From Sphingomonas sp. LHG3406-1 (lineage in GTDB: Bacteria > Pseudomonadota > Alphaproteobacteria > Sphingomonadales > Sphingomonadaceae), in the NCBI RefSeq assembly GCF_029637485.1, contig NZ_CP069128.1, forward strand, positions 868,001 to 932,000: a DNA stretch of 64,000 nt, in the 5' to 3' direction. Within the stretch, counting starts at the first letter, position 1. Each line of letters starts with the position of its first letter. Shown here piece by piece: positions 27,170 to 36,997 of the stretch. The notes under the pieces were generated by a model. That model made no database searches. It was not told the DNA's origin and saw only the letters and a list, made by a program, of their open reading frames with translations. A program made the translations under genes and the position numbers.

Positions 27170-28165
27170 TCAAGCGGCCGCCTTGCGCGCCTGCTTCCTG
27201 GCTTCGTGCGCGGCGGCGGCTTCCCGGACCCAAGCATTGCTCTCCCACGCCTCGCGGCGGGCGGTCATGCGCTCCTTCGCGACCGGACCTTCGCCCTTCA
27301 CGACCGAATAGAATTCCTCCCAGTCGATGTCGCCGAAGTCGTAACCGCCCTTTTCCTCGTTCCAGGCGAGCGCCGGATCGGGAACAGTAAGGCCGATGAA
27401 TTCGGCCTGCGGAACGGTGATGTCGACGAATTTCTGGCGGAGCTCGTCGTTGGTCTCGCGCTTGATCCGCCAGCGTAACGATTGAGCGGTGTTCGGGCTG
27501 TTCTCGTCGGGCGGTCCGAACATCATCAGGCTTGGCCACCACCAGCGATTGAGCGCGTCCTGCGCCATTCGCCGCTGCGCCTCGGTGCCGCGGGCGAGAT
27601 GCATCATGATCTCGTAGCCTTGGCGCTGGTGGAAACTTTCCTCCTTGCACACCCGGACCATGGCCCGGGCATAGGGGCCATAGCTGGTCCGCTGCAGCGG
27701 GACCTGGTTCATGATCGCCGCGCCGTCGACCAGCCAGCCGATCGCGCCGATGTCGGCCCAGGTGAGGGTCGGGTAATTGAAGATGGTGCTGTACTTGGCC
27801 TTGCCGCTGTGGAGCGCCTCGATCATCTCCTGCCGGCTGGTTCCCAGCGTCTCCGCGGCGCAATAGAGGTAAAGGCCGTGCCCCGCCTCGTCCTGCACCT
27901 TGGCGAGCAGGATCGCTTTCCGCCGGAGCGACGGCGCGCGGGTGATCCAGTTGCCTTCGGGCAGCATGCCGACGATCTCGCTGTGCGCATGCTGGCTGAT
28001 CTGCCGGGTCAGCGTCTTGCGATAGGCTTCCGGCATCCAGTCCTTCGGCTCGATGAACTCGTCCGCCGCCACCCGCGCCTCGAACGCGGCGAGCAGTTCG
28101 GGGTCCTCCTGCGCGGCGATGGGCTGAACCTTGGCGCCGGGCTTCGACAGATCGGTCGTGTACAT
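27170..28165 (-). CDS. paaA: Phenylacetyl-CoA epoxidase catalytic subunit
   Basis: 331 residues, normal length. A ferritin-like bundle carries the di-iron ligands: Glu in [10 protein letters not shown] region, Glu and His in [13 protein letters not shown], and Glu and His in [33 protein letters not shown] is a PaaA marker. The enzyme inserts one oxygen atom into the ring of phenylacetyl-CoA to give the 1,2-epoxide. The ATG at 28165 is preferred to an upstream in-frame start because it matches family length and leaves a 62-bp promoter region shared with divergent priA. It heads the run paaA-B-C-E-aminotransferase-E1-E2. Confidence 0.94.
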   Translation of the reverse strand: MYTTDLSKPGAKVQPIAAQEDPELLAAFEARVAADEFIEPKDWMPEAYRKTLTRQISQHAHSEIVGMLPEGNWITRAPSLRRKAILLAKVQDEAGHGLYLYCAAETLGTSRQEMIEALHSGKAKYSTIFNYPTLTWADIGAIGWLVDGAAIMNQVPLQRTSYGPYARAMVRVCKEESFHQRQGYEIMMHLARGTEAQRRMAQDALNRWWWPSLMMFGPPDENSPNTAQSLRWRIKRETNDELRQKFVDITVPQAEFIGLTVPDPALAWNEEKGGYDFGDIDWEEFYSVVKGEGPVAKERMTARREAWESNAWVREAAAAHEARKQARKAAA

Positions 28166-28227
28166 GAGCCCTAGATAGCCATTGCAGCCCCTTGGTTCCA
28201 CCCGGTCCTTTCGCCTAGAGCGCCGAA

Positions 28228-30396
28228 GTGCCCCTTCCACGCGCCCGTGTCGTCACCCTGAACGCCGCCTTGGGCCCGCTCGACTATCGCGTGCCCGACG
28301 GGATGGCGGTCGAACCGGGCAGCGTCGTCGTTGCGCCCTTGGGTCCGCGACAGCTGGTGGGCGTAGCCTGGGAAGCCGAGCGCCTGCCGAGCGAGGAGGT
28401 CGGCGACAATCGCCTTCGCCCACTCGCCGGCCTGATCGACGTGCCGGTCATTCCCGCACCGCTGCGGCGGCTGTGCGAATGGACGGCGGACTATTACCTC
28501 AGCCCGCTCGCCTCGGTGCTGCGGATGGTGCTGCCCTCCTCCTCTGCCCTCGAAGGCGCGCGGCAGCTCACCGAATATCGCCCGACCGGAAGCGTCCCAG
28601 CGCGTTTGACGCCGCAGCGCACGCAGGCGCTGGAGCGGCTGGAAGGCCGCCAGGGGACCATTCGCGAACTCGCGGACCATGTCGGCGTCAGCGACACCGT
28701 CATGCGCGGCCTCGTCAATGCGGGCGCGCTCGAGCGCGTGCAGGTGGAGGCCGACGGCCCGCTGCCCTGCCCCGTTCCCGATCATGCCCCGCCATCACTC
28801 AGCGCCGACCAGCAGGCCGCCGCCGACAGTCTTGTTGCCGCTATCGGCAAGGGCTTCGATCCCGTACTGCTCGACGGCGTCACCGGATCGGGCAAGACCG
28901 AAGTCTATTTCGAAGCGGTCGCGGAGGCCGTTCGGCAAGGTCGGCAGGTGCTCGTACTCCTCCCCGAGATCGCGCTTACCGAGCCTTTCCTCAAGCGCTT
29001 CGCCGCCCGCTTCGGCTGTGCGCCAACGGCCTGGCATTCGGACCTCCGCTCTTCCCAGCGCCGCCGCGCGTGGCGAGGGATCGCCAGCGGTGAGGCGAAG
29101 GTGGTCGTCGGCGCCCGCTCGGCGCTGTTCCTCCCCTATGCCGACCTTGGCCTGATCGTGGTCGACGAGGCCCATGAGCCAAGCTTCAAGCAGGAGGAAG
29201 GCGTCCAGTATCATGCCCGCGACGTGGCGGTGATGCGCGCCCGCTTCGAAGAGGTCCCGGTCATCCTTTCCTCGGCAACCCCGGCGATCGAGACGCGGCA
29301 CATGGTTGCGTCCGGGCGCTACCGCGAGCTGCAGCTCAGGCGTCGCCATGCCGGGGCGGAGTTGCCGAGCCTCGAAGCGTTGAACCTCACCGCCGACCCG
29401 CCGCCGCGCGGGCGCTGGATCGCGCCCCGTCTTCTGTCGGAACTGGAGGCCAACCTTGCCGCGGGGGAGCAGAGCCTGCTTTTCCTCAATCGCCGCGGCT
29501 TTGCGCCGTTGACCCTCTGCCGCACCTGCGGGCACCGCTTCCAGTGCCCCAACTGCACTGCCTGGATGGTCGAGCACCGGCTGATGCGGCGGCTGGCCTG
29601 CCACCATTGCGGCCATGTCATGCCGCCGCCGGCCGAGTGCCCGGACTGCGGCGACAAGGACAGCCTGGTCGCCTGCGGGCCAGGAGTGGAGCGCATCGCA
29701 GACGAGGTGCAGTCGCTGCTGCCCGACGCACGCACCGCCATCGTCACCTCCGACACCATCTGGAGCCCCGCCCGCGCCGCCGAGTTCGTCGCCAACATGG
29801 AGGCGGGCGAGATCGACATCGTCGTCGGAACGCAGCTCGTGACCAAGGGCTACCACTTTCCCAACCTTACGCTCGTCGGCGTGATCGACGCCGACCTTGG
29901 CCTTTCCGGCGGCGACCTTCGCGCGGCCGAGCGCAGCTTCCAGCAGATCAGCCAGGTTGCCGGGCGCGCCGGGCGCGGCGAGAAGCCCGGCCGGGTGTTC
30001 GTCCAGACGCACCAGCCCGACGCGCCGGTCATCGCCGCCCTCGTCAGCGGCGACACCGAGCGCTTCGTCGAGGCCGAGACCGAAGCGCGGCAGGAGGCCG
30101 GCATGCCCCCATTCGGCCGCCTTGCCGCCATCATCGTCAGCGCCGAGGACAGGGAAGAGGCCGAGCAGGTCGCCAAGCGGATCGGTCGCAAGGCACCCGA
30201 CGTCGATGGCATGGCGGTCTACGGCCCCGCCCCCGCCCCGCTCGCCATGCTCCGCGGCCGCCATCGCTTCCGCTTGCTTGTTCACGCCCGTCGAAGCCTC
30301 GACGTGCAGGACGTCATCCGCGACTGGCTCGGATCGGTGGAATGGAGCGGTAAGGTTCGGGTAGCGGTTGACGTAGACCCCTATTCCTTTCTCTAA
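28228..30396 (+). CDS. priA: Primosomal protein N' (replication restart helicase)
   Basis: 722 residues from a GTG at 28228. An N-terminal DNA-binding domain (to about 110) and winged helix precede a superfamily 2 helicase core with Walker [11 protein letters not shown] (217-224), DEAH in VVDEAHEPS and SATPAIETR. The eight-cysteine zinc domain is complete: [13 protein letters not shown] and [18 protein letters not shown]. It reloads the replisome at stalled forks. It is divergent from the paa operon with 62 bp between. Confidence 0.95.
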   Translation: MPLPRARVVTLNAALGPLDYRVPDGMAVEPGSVVVAPLGPRQLVGVAWEAERLPSEEVGDNRLRPLAGLIDVPVIPAPLRRLCEWTADYYLSPLASVLRMVLPSSSALEGARQLTEYRPTGSVPARLTPQRTQALERLEGRQGTIRELADHVGVSDTVMRGLVNAGALERVQVEADGPLPCPVPDHAPPSLSADQQAAADSLVAAIGKGFDPVLLDGVTGSGKTEVYFEAVAEAVRQGRQVLVLLPEIALTEPFLKRFAARFGCAPTAWHSDLRSSQRRRAWRGIASGEAKVVVGARSALFLPYADLGLIVVDEAHEPSFKQEEGVQYHARDVAVMRARFEEVPVILSSATPAIETRHMVASGRYRELQLRRRHAGAELPSLEALNLTADPPPRGRWIAPRLLSELEANLAAGEQSLLFLNRRGFAPLTLCRTCGHRFQCPNCTAWMVEHRLMRRLACHHCGHVMPPPAECPDCGDKDSLVACGPGVERIADEVQSLLPDARTAIVTSDTIWSPARAAEFVANMEAGEIDIVVGTQLVTKGYHFPNLTLVGVIDADLGLSGGDLRAAERSFQQISQVAGRAGRGEKPGRVFVQTHQPDAPVIAALVSGDTERFVEAETEARQEAGMPPFGRLAAIIVSAEDREEAEQVAKRIGRKAPDVDGMAVYGPAPAPLAMLRGRHRFRLLVHARRSLDVQDVIRDWLGSVEWSGKVRVAVDVDPYSFL

Positions 30397-30430
30397 AGGT
30401 GCCGAACCGGGGCTTTTCAGGGGTGCCTTG

Positions 30431-31963
30431 ATGTTGTTGTGTCGCGTGATTCTCGCTGCAATGCTTTCTCTTGCGGCGACCGGCGAGGCACTCGCCGCCT
30501 GGCACGAAGCCCGCACCAGGCACTTCATCATCTACTCCGAACAGAGCCCGTCCGAGCTCAAGGCCTATGCCGAACGGCTCGAACGGTTCGATGCCGCCGT
30601 TCGCCGGATCAGCGGCATGGAGGACCCGTCGCTGACGGACGCCGGCAAGGTCACCATCTATGTCCTTCCGACCGTCTACGCGCTTCAGGACCTGTACGGC
30701 CGCCGCGGCGACAATGTGCTTGGCTTCTACAGCCCCCGCGCGTCCGGCTCGGTCGCCTTCGTCAGCAATCGCACCGAGGCTGGTCGCAACGGGCTGAGCG
30801 CCAACCATGTCTTCCAGCACGAATATCTGCATCACATGATGCTGAGTTCGCAGAAGACGCCCTATCCGGCCTGGATGGTCGAGGGTTATGCCGAATTCTA
30901 CGGCACCGCCGAAGTCCAGCGCGACGGCGCCGTGCGGGTTGGCCTACCGCCGCAGTCGCGCGCCAATACCGTGCTGCTCGATCTCGGCTTCAACGCCGAG
31001 CAGATGCTGACCGGCGCCGCGCCCAAATCGGAAGAGGACCGCAGTTCGCTCTATGCGAAGGGCTGGCTCCTCACCCACATGCTGGCCTTCGATCCGGTCC
31101 GCCGACCACAGCTCGACCAGTATCTGCTGGCCCTGCGTCGGGGCGAGGCTCCGCTTGCCGCCGCCAGGGGCGCGTTCGGCGATCTGAAACAACTCGACAA
31201 GGATCTCGACCGCTATGGCCGTGGCTCTTTTCGCGGGGTGATGGTCTCGCCGGGTCCGTTGCCTGAGGTATCCATCCGCCGCCTTTCCGAAGCGGAGGAC
31301 GCGATCATGCCGGTGCGGATCCGCTCCGACCGCGGGGTCAATCCGACCACCGCCTCGCAGGTCGCCGCCGACGCCCGCCGAATCGCTGCGCGCTTTCCGA
31401 CCGACAGCTTCGTCCAAGGTGTGCTGGCCGAGGCGGAATATGACGTGAAGGATTATAAGGCCGCGATCGCCGCCGCCGACCGTGCCCTTGCCGTCGATGC
31501 GAAGAATGCCCAGGCGCTGGTCTACCGCGGTCGCGCCCTGATGCAGCTTGGCCGGGCCGACCGCGCCAAGGCCGAATGGGCCGAGGTCCGCCGCTCGTTC
31601 GTCCGCGCCAATCGCGCCGACACCGAGAATGCCGAACCCTTGTGGCTCTTCTACCAGAGCTTCCTGGCCGCCGGCGAGCGACCGTCCAAGTCGGCCATCG
31701 ACGGCCTCATCTACGCCCAGGTGCTGGCACCGCACGACATGGGGCTTCGCTTCACGACCGTCCGGCAACTCCTGATCGACAGCAAGCCAGCCGAGGCCGA
31801 GCCGATCTTCGCCCAGATCGTCTTCAACCCCCATATCAATGTCGGCGCACGACCCAAGCTCCTGGAGGCGATGGAAAAGATTAGGTCGCGAGACTCAACA
31901 GCGGCGCTCGACGCGCTGCTGGCGGATCGTAGGCGGCCCGGCGCCGAGGAAAGCGACGACTAG
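30431..31963 (+). CDS. Secreted HExxH (gluzincin-like) protein with TPR-like helices
   Basis: 510 residues with a signal peptide (to about ALAAWHE, residue 22). Residues near 135 read FQHEYLHHMM, a HExxH zinc site, followed after about 20 residues by WMVEGYAEFYG with a downstream Glu, as in gluzincins. The second half has tetratricopeptide-like repeats (DYKAAIAAADRALAVDAKNAQ and GRADRAKAEWAEV). The start could be ATG 30431 or a TTG 3 bp earlier. No assigned function is known to me; a periplasmic peptidase acting with a partner is plausible. It follows priA by 34 bp. Confidence 0.75.
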   Translation: MLLCRVILAAMLSLAATGEALAAWHEARTRHFIIYSEQSPSELKAYAERLERFDAAVRRISGMEDPSLTDAGKVTIYVLPTVYALQDLYGRRGDNVLGFYSPRASGSVAFVSNRTEAGRNGLSANHVFQHEYLHHMMLSSQKTPYPAWMVEGYAEFYGTAEVQRDGAVRVGLPPQSRANTVLLDLGFNAEQMLTGAAPKSEEDRSSLYAKGWLLTHMLAFDPVRRPQLDQYLLALRRGEAPLAAARGAFGDLKQLDKDLDRYGRGSFRGVMVSPGPLPEVSIRRLSEAEDAIMPVRIRSDRGVNPTTASQVAADARRIAARFPTDSFVQGVLAEAEYDVKDYKAAIAAADRALAVDAKNAQALVYRGRALMQLGRADRAKAEWAEVRRSFVRANRADTENAEPLWLFYQSFLAAGERPSKSAIDGLIYAQVLAPHDMGLRFTTVRQLLIDSKPAEAEPIFAQIVFNPHINVGARPKLLEAMEKIRSRDSTAALDALLADRRRPGAEESDD

Positions 31964-32454
31964 GGGATCGGCAGCCGGTCGACATTGCCTGCGGGCGAGT
32001 AGCGGCAGACGAGGTAGGTCCAGCCCCGCGCCGACCGCATCGCGCAGCCGATCCGCGTGGTCCGACGCGCAATCACCTGAGTATAGTGGCCGACATCACC
32101 TCCCCGCCCCGTTCTGCTGACTGCCGGAAAAATGCCCGGGCGAAACCAGCGGCGCTCGCCGGTCCAGGTTTCGACCATTGCTCGGGGGGAATAGGCGCCG
32201 GTGGTCCCCATCCACAAATTTTCGCCCTGTCCGGCGCGCCAGCTTTTCGGGCTGTGCCCCCAGCTGCCGGTCCGCGCCATCTCCGTCGCCCAGCGATCGG
32301 CGGCGGCGGCGAGGCCGAGATCCCAGGCGAGCGGCGCCACGTTCCAGGCCGCTCGCTCGCGATTGTGCAGGGCCAGCGCGTCCGCTTCCCACGATTGCGC
32401 CGAGGCGGGGGCGGACAGAAGGAACAACAAGGCGAAGCCGGGCATTGTACGCAT
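31960..32454 (-). CDS. Secreted CAP-domain (SCP/PR-1-like) protein
   Basis: 164 residues. A signal peptide (FALLFLLSAPASAQS) is followed by a CAP domain: HNRERAAWNVAPLAWD, WGHSPKSWRAGQGENLWMG and GHYTQVIARRTTRIGCA. The two cavity histidines and glutamate are present. Bacterial CAP proteins are secreted and of uncertain function (protein binding, sometimes peptidase). The end overlaps the convergent HExxH-protein gene by 4 bp. The start could be 9 bp later (ATG at 32445). Confidence 0.85.
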   Translation of the reverse strand: MRTMPGFALLFLLSAPASAQSWEADALALHNRERAAWNVAPLAWDLGLAAAADRWATEMARTGSWGHSPKSWRAGQGENLWMGTTGAYSPRAMVETWTGERRWFRPGIFPAVSRTGRGGDVGHYTQVIARRTTRIGCAMRSARGWTYLVCRYSPAGNVDRLPIP

Positions 32455-32575
32455 CGGCGCACGAGATCGCCGGGTTTCGGCACTTTCGCCACTGACGTTC
32501 ACCACCGTTAACGCCGAAACGATGGCTCTTGGTCGGTCTGGCGCTGGCACCCGCTTAGGTTAACCGACTCCAGTC

Positions 32576-34147
32576 ATGACCCTGCTCATCCCCGTCCTTG
32601 GCGACCAGCTCAGCCATGGCCTCGCCTCGCTCCGGAAGGCGGACCGGGCGCGCAGCGTCGTGCTGATGATGGAGGTGGCCGAGGAGACGACCTACGTCCG
32701 CCACCACAAGGCGAAGATCGTCCTCATCCTGTCGGCCATGCGCCACTTCGCCGAGGAACTCCGCGCCGACGGCTGGACAGTCGATTACGTCCGCCTCGAC
32801 GATCCCGACAATCGCGGCAGCTTCACCGAGGAGGTAGGGCGGGCGATCGAACGGCACGAGGCCGAGGCCATCCGCATCGTCGAAGCCGGCGAATGGCGCG
32901 TGCAGAAGGCGATCGAGGGCTGGCAGGAATGCTTCGGCATCGCGGTCGAGGTCCTCGGCGACGATCGCTTTATCTGCCCCCTCCCAGATTTCTTTGCCTG
33001 GGCCGCGAGCCGGCGCGAGCTGATCATGGAAAGCTTCTACCGGCAGCAGCGCCGCCGCACCGGCCTGCTGATGGAGCCCGATGGAACGCCGGTCGGCGGC
33101 CAGTGGAACTTCGACAAGGACAATCGCGCACCGCCGCCCAGGAACCGTCCGCTGCGCGAGCCCCAGCGCTTCCCGCCCGACGAGACCACGCGCGAGGTGA
33201 TCGCACTGGTGGAAGGGCGCTTCCGGCACCATTTTGGCACGCTCGCAAGCTTCGCGCTGCCGGTCACCGCCAGCGAGGCGCGCGACCTGCTGGCCGACTT
33301 CGTCGCCGAGCGCCTGCCACGCTTCGGCACCTATCAGGACGCGATGCTGGAGGGCGCCGACTTCCTCTACCATTCGCGCCTGTCGACCAGCCTCAACTGC
33401 GGCCTGCTGACCGCCCGCGAGGTGTGCGAGGCGGCGGAAGCAGCCTATGCCCGCGGTGAGGCGCCGCTCAACGCCGTCGAGGGCTTCATTCGCCAGATGA
33501 TCGGCTGGCGCGAATATATACGTGGCATGTACTGGCTCGAGATGCCGGGCCTGTCCGAGGTCAACTTCTTCGGCAACAGCCGCGAGCTTCCCGACTTCTA
33601 CTGGACCGGCGAAACCGACATGGCCTGCTGCGCCGACAGCGTCCGCAACACGCGCGACAATGGTTATGCCCATCACATCCAGCGGCTGATGGTGCTCGGC
33701 AATTTCGCCATGATCGCCGGCATCGATCCGGCGCAGGTCTCCGACTGGTATCTGGTGGTCTATGCCGACGCCTACGAATGGGTCGAGCATCCGAACGTTC
33801 TCGGCATGAGCCAATATGCCGACGGTGGGCGGCTTGGGACCAAGCCCTATGCGGGCTCGGGCGCCTACATCAACAAGATGAGCAACTACTGCCGCGGCTG
33901 CCGCTTCGACGTGAAGCAGCGAGTCGGCGAGGATGCCTGCCCGTTCAACGCCTTGTACTGGGACTTTATCGACCGCAACGAAGCCAGGCTGCGCCGCAAC
34001 TGGCGCATGTGGCAGCCCTATGCCACCTGGGACCGCTTCGCTCTCGAGACCAAGGCCGAAATCCGCGAGCGCGCCCGAAGCTTTCTCGATTCCCTCCAGC
34101 CGGCCGCACCCGGCTGGGCGCGAGCGGCGACGGAAAGCGCCTCCTAA
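32576..34147 (+). CDS. Iron-sulfur bacterial photolyase/cryptochrome (PhrB/CryB type)
   Basis: 523 residues. The fold begins like the photolyase-related family (LLIPVLGDQLSHGLASL). The four 4Fe-4S ligands are Cys351, Cys439, Cys442 and Cys455, each one position after the cysteines known in Agrobacterium PhrB (350, 438, 441, 454). The motif CRGCRFDVKQR is diagnostic. Members repair (6-4) photoproducts with light and use a lumazine antenna; some act as photoreceptors. The gene has its own 120-bp upstream region and ends in a 4-bp overlap with the convergent sulfotransferase gene. Confidence 0.9.
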   Translation: MTLLIPVLGDQLSHGLASLRKADRARSVVLMMEVAEETTYVRHHKAKIVLILSAMRHFAEELRADGWTVDYVRLDDPDNRGSFTEEVGRAIERHEAEAIRIVEAGEWRVQKAIEGWQECFGIAVEVLGDDRFICPLPDFFAWAASRRELIMESFYRQQRRRTGLLMEPDGTPVGGQWNFDKDNRAPPPRNRPLREPQRFPPDETTREVIALVEGRFRHHFGTLASFALPVTASEARDLLADFVAERLPRFGTYQDAMLEGADFLYHSRLSTSLNCGLLTAREVCEAAEAAYARGEAPLNAVEGFIRQMIGWREYIRGMYWLEMPGLSEVNFFGNSRELPDFYWTGETDMACCADSVRNTRDNGYAHHIQRLMVLGNFAMIAGIDPAQVSDWYLVVYADAYEWVEHPNVLGMSQYADGGRLGTKPYAGSGAYINKMSNYCRGCRFDVKQRVGEDACPFNALYWDFIDRNEARLRRNWRMWQPYATWDRFALETKAEIRERARSFLDSLQPAAPGWARAATESAS

Positions 34148-35397
34148 TGCGTGCTGCCGGCGACGGCCCGACGCTCCTTCGGTCGCGGCGCCAAGTCCCC
34201 CAAGGCTCCTGGCATTGCCGGGGGGATTGGTGAAAGGAAGGCTGCACGGACCTCCTCCTCGTTGAGCCCGAACTCCTCGATCCGGTAGCGATGCGCGCGG
34301 TGGGCCTTCGCCCCGGTCAGATAGGCTTGCATCGCCGCCAGCACCTCGGCCGTCAGCGGCAGCCTGAGAAAGCGGTACAGGCGGTGGATGACGCCCTGCC
34401 AGTCGGCATTCACCTCGTCATAGTGAAGGTCGAAGGCGGCGACCTGCGGATGGCGGGTGCGCGCCGCCGCTTGTAGCCGCTGTCGCTGGAGGGTGCGTTC
34501 GAGCCATTCGGGACCGATCTCCCGGCGATCGACGGAATCGCTGTGGATCCGGCGCTGCTCGAAGACGAGGCTCGCACTCGACGCCACCACCTTGACCGGA
34601 TCGCGGCTGAGATGGATCACCTGCGCGTCAGGGAAGGCAGACAGCAAGTCATCCGCCATCTCGGCATAGGCCGGGCATTTAAGGAGCCAGCGGCGCTCTC
34701 CGACGCCGCCGCCTGCCCAGCCGTTCATGCGCAGCATCGTCGCAAGCTCTGCGGTGACCGGGCTCCAGTCACGATGACGTTCCGCAGCGACCAGCTGTGG
34801 CACCCGCCACTGCACCCCGGCCTGCGCGCTGGTCAGCGACAGGGCGAGGTAGCCGAACTCCTCGTCCGGGCGCGTCGCGCCGGAAGGATGGACACGCTGG
34901 ATCGCAGGATTGAGCGCCCGTAGCATGCCATGCACGGCGGCGGCCGCCGCGATCCTGAGCCGGTTGCCCCGACCGCGCGGGACCGGAAACAGGCTTTCGT
35001 GAAGATGCGTGCAGGCGAAGCGCGGATCGCAGGCGAGCAGCCGCTGGAGCCTGGTCGAACCCGACCGCATCGGCCCCATGATGATCACCGGCCGGCGGAT
35101 CGGCTCGGCGTGGATGGCGGGCTCGCGCGCAAGCAATTGCTCGGCCCGTACCCTTCCCGTCAGCAGTCCGACCAGCTGCCCGTTGGCGATCACCCGCCCG
35201 AGCGGGCTCAGCGCCGCCTCATGCTCGAGATCGTGGCAGAGCTGCCGGAAGTAAGGGCGCCAATGATCGCCTGGCACCCGTTCGGCACCGGTACGGCGCA
35301 GCACGAAGCGCTCGATCTCCTGCGGATCGAGTGAAACCGCCGGCGCCCGGGCGAGCGCTCGGTTGACCAGCGAAACCAGGGGCAGTTTCTCGTTCAA
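34144..35397 (-). CDS. Sulfotransferase family protein
   Basis: 417 residues. The PAPS 5'-phosphosulfate loop is IIMGPMRSGSTRLQRLL (residues about 106-122) and the 3'-phosphate site is VIHLSRDPVKVVASS. The family (Sulfotransfer_3-like) is common in marine and soil bacteria and modifies lipids or glycans. The start is a TTG within TTGA that overlaps the ada stop. Its place behind two other genes with 4-bp overlaps makes it the last gene of an ada operon, for which no functional reason is evident. Confidence 0.85.
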   Translation of the reverse strand: MNEKLPLVSLVNRALARAPAVSLDPQEIERFVLRRTGAERVPGDHWRPYFRQLCHDLEHEAALSPLGRVIANGQLVGLLTGRVRAEQLLAREPAIHAEPIRRPVIIMGPMRSGSTRLQRLLACDPRFACTHLHESLFPVPRGRGNRLRIAAAAAVHGMLRALNPAIQRVHPSGATRPDEEFGYLALSLTSAQAGVQWRVPQLVAAERHRDWSPVTAELATMLRMNGWAGGGVGERRWLLKCPAYAEMADDLLSAFPDAQVIHLSRDPVKVVASSASLVFEQRRIHSDSVDRREIGPEWLERTLQRQRLQAAARTRHPQVAAFDLHYDEVNADWQGVIHRLYRFLRLPLTAEVLAAMQAYLTGAKAHRAHRYRIEEFGLNEEEVRAAFLSPIPPAMPGALGDLAPRPKERRAVAGSTH

Positions 35398-36440
35398 GAC
35401 GAGAGGGGCAACGATCCTTGTGCCGCGCTGGTTTCGGCCGCGAGCAGGGCCTTCTTGCGTTCGAGCCCACCGGCATAACCGCCCAGGCTGCCGTCGTTAC
35501 GCACCACCCGGTGACAGGGAACGATGATGGCGACCGGATTGGCGCCATTGGCCGTGCCCACCGCCCGTGTCGCATTCGGGTCGCCAAGTGCCCGAGCGAT
35601 ATCGAGATACGAACGCGTCTCGCCAGGCGGGATCCGGCGCAGTTCGGCCCAGACCCGCCGCTGGAAGTCGGTCCCCGCCACATCGACCGGAAGCTCGCGC
35701 GCGAGCTCCGGCCGGGCGACCGCCTCAACCGCCGCCCGGATCAGCGGCGCCTCCGGATCGTGGACGAGCGTGGCCTGCGGGAAGCGCCGTTCCAGCGCCG
35801 TGCGGTCTTCTGCGAACGTCAGCCGGCAGATGCCTTTGTCGGTCGCCGCCACCAGCAAAGGTCCGACGCTGCTTTCCACCACCGCCCAGCGGATGGTCTC
35901 GCCCCTGCCGCCGTTCCGCCAGGCCGATGGAGTCATGCCGAGCTTCTCCTTCGCATCCTCGTAGAAGCGGCTCGGCGCCGAATAGCCAGCCTCGTAGATC
36001 GCTTCGGTCACCGTTGCGGCCTCCTTGAGGGCCTTCCCGACCCGCTCCGCCCGAAGCGCCCTGGCATAGGCTGCCGGCGACATTCCGATTTCCCGCGTGA
36101 AGAGCCGCTGGAAATGGTGTGTTGCATAGCCAGCTGCCGCTGCCAGCGCATCGAGCCGGATCGTCTCTTGCGCTCCGTCGAGCATCGACCGCGCCCGCGT
36201 GACCGCCAGCCGGTCCCGCGCCGCTTCGTCGGGCTTGCAGCGGAGGCAGGCGCGGTAGCCCGCGCTCACGGCTTCCCGGCCCTCGCCGAAGAAGAGCACA
36301 TGTTCCCGCTTGGGGCGGCGAGCCGGGCAGGAGGGCCGGCAGTAGATTCGCGTCGTGGTCACCGCCACGACGAAGCGCTCGTCGAAGCTGCGGTCGCGTC
36401 GCTCGAAGGCCGCCCAAGCCTGTTCCTCGCCGATCCTCAT
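35394..36440 (-). CDS. ada: Bifunctional DNA alkylation repair protein / regulator Ada
   Basis: 348 residues with all four parts. The zinc domain has Cys34, Cys38, Cys65 and Cys68 (YCRPSCPARRPKREHVLFF); Cys34 corresponds to the residue that takes methyl groups from phosphotriesters. An AraC helix-turn-helix follows (LDALAAAAGYATHHFQRLF). The C-terminal O6-methylguanine methyltransferase has Cys309 in VPCHRVV. Methylation of the zinc domain turns it into an activator of repair genes. It overlaps the DUF1203 gene upstream and the sulfotransferase gene downstream by 4 bp each. Confidence 0.94.
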   Translation of the reverse strand: MRIGEEQAWAAFERRDRSFDERFVVAVTTTRIYCRPSCPARRPKREHVLFFGEGREAVSAGYRACLRCKPDEAARDRLAVTRARSMLDGAQETIRLDALAAAAGYATHHFQRLFTREIGMSPAAYARALRAERVGKALKEAATVTEAIYEAGYSAPSRFYEDAKEKLGMTPSAWRNGGRGETIRWAVVESSVGPLLVAATDKGICRLTFAEDRTALERRFPQATLVHDPEAPLIRAAVEAVARPELARELPVDVAGTDFQRRVWAELRRIPPGETRSYLDIARALGDPNATRAVGTANGANPVAIIVPCHRVVRNDGSLGGYAGGLERKKALLAAETSAAQGSLPLSS

Positions 36441-36898
36441 GCCCGCTCCACCGCCGCGGCGAAGCAGCCGCGGATCGCATTATGGGCGTGGATGTAGGCG
36501 ACCGCCGGATCGTCGAACAGCCGCCGGATCGCCGAGTCCGCGCCGCCGGGCTGCACCAGCGCCGCCCCCACCATCATGTGCCCGGCATCGAACCCCCGCA
36601 AGGACAGGATTCGTCGGTCGAGCGCCGGGGGCACCTTGTCCGCATAGTCCCCTCGCCTCGAACCTTCCCCGACGAATATGGCATGCGTGGCGGCATAGGG
36701 GCCCTCTCCGATGCTCTGGTGATTGAGCAGGAGCGCGCGTTCTCCGAACGCCAGGTCCTCCAGGCTGATGCGGCACGGAAAGCCGGGCCGTGCGGTCACG
36801 GCCATGCGCACCATCCCCCGCCCGGCCAGCTCGGCGTCGGACAAGGCATGGAGCGGGGCGAACGGGGCGGGGTCGAGGCCAAGAATGCGATAGGTCAT
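36437..36898 (-). CDS. DUF1203 family protein
   Basis: 153 residues. MTYRILGLDPAPFAPLHALS, CRISLEDLAFGERALLLNHQS and GPYAATHAIFVGEG are typical of DUF1203, whose function is unknown. It opens the operon DUF1203-ada-sulfotransferase (ATG 36898; a GTG 6 bp earlier is possible). Its link to alkylation repair is only positional. Confidence 0.85.
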   Translation of the reverse strand: MTYRILGLDPAPFAPLHALSDAELAGRGMVRMAVTARPGFPCRISLEDLAFGERALLLNHQSIGEGPYAATHAIFVGEGSRRGDYADKVPPALDRRILSLRGFDAGHMMVGAALVQPGGADSAIRRLFDDPAVAYIHAHNAIRGCFAAAVERA

Positions 36899-36997
36899 CC
36901 ACACCTTGTGCCGACTTCGCGTTCCTGCCGCTTCCCGAATCTTGCGGTCAAACCTTCACCTCGCCGAGCCCTCCCCGGGCGCGTAGAGGCCGCGAGC

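Noticed and set aside
36482..36997. A 172-codon N-terminal extension of the GNAT gene
   Set aside because: It is antisense to DUF1203; the acetyltransferase domain is complete from the GTG at 36998.
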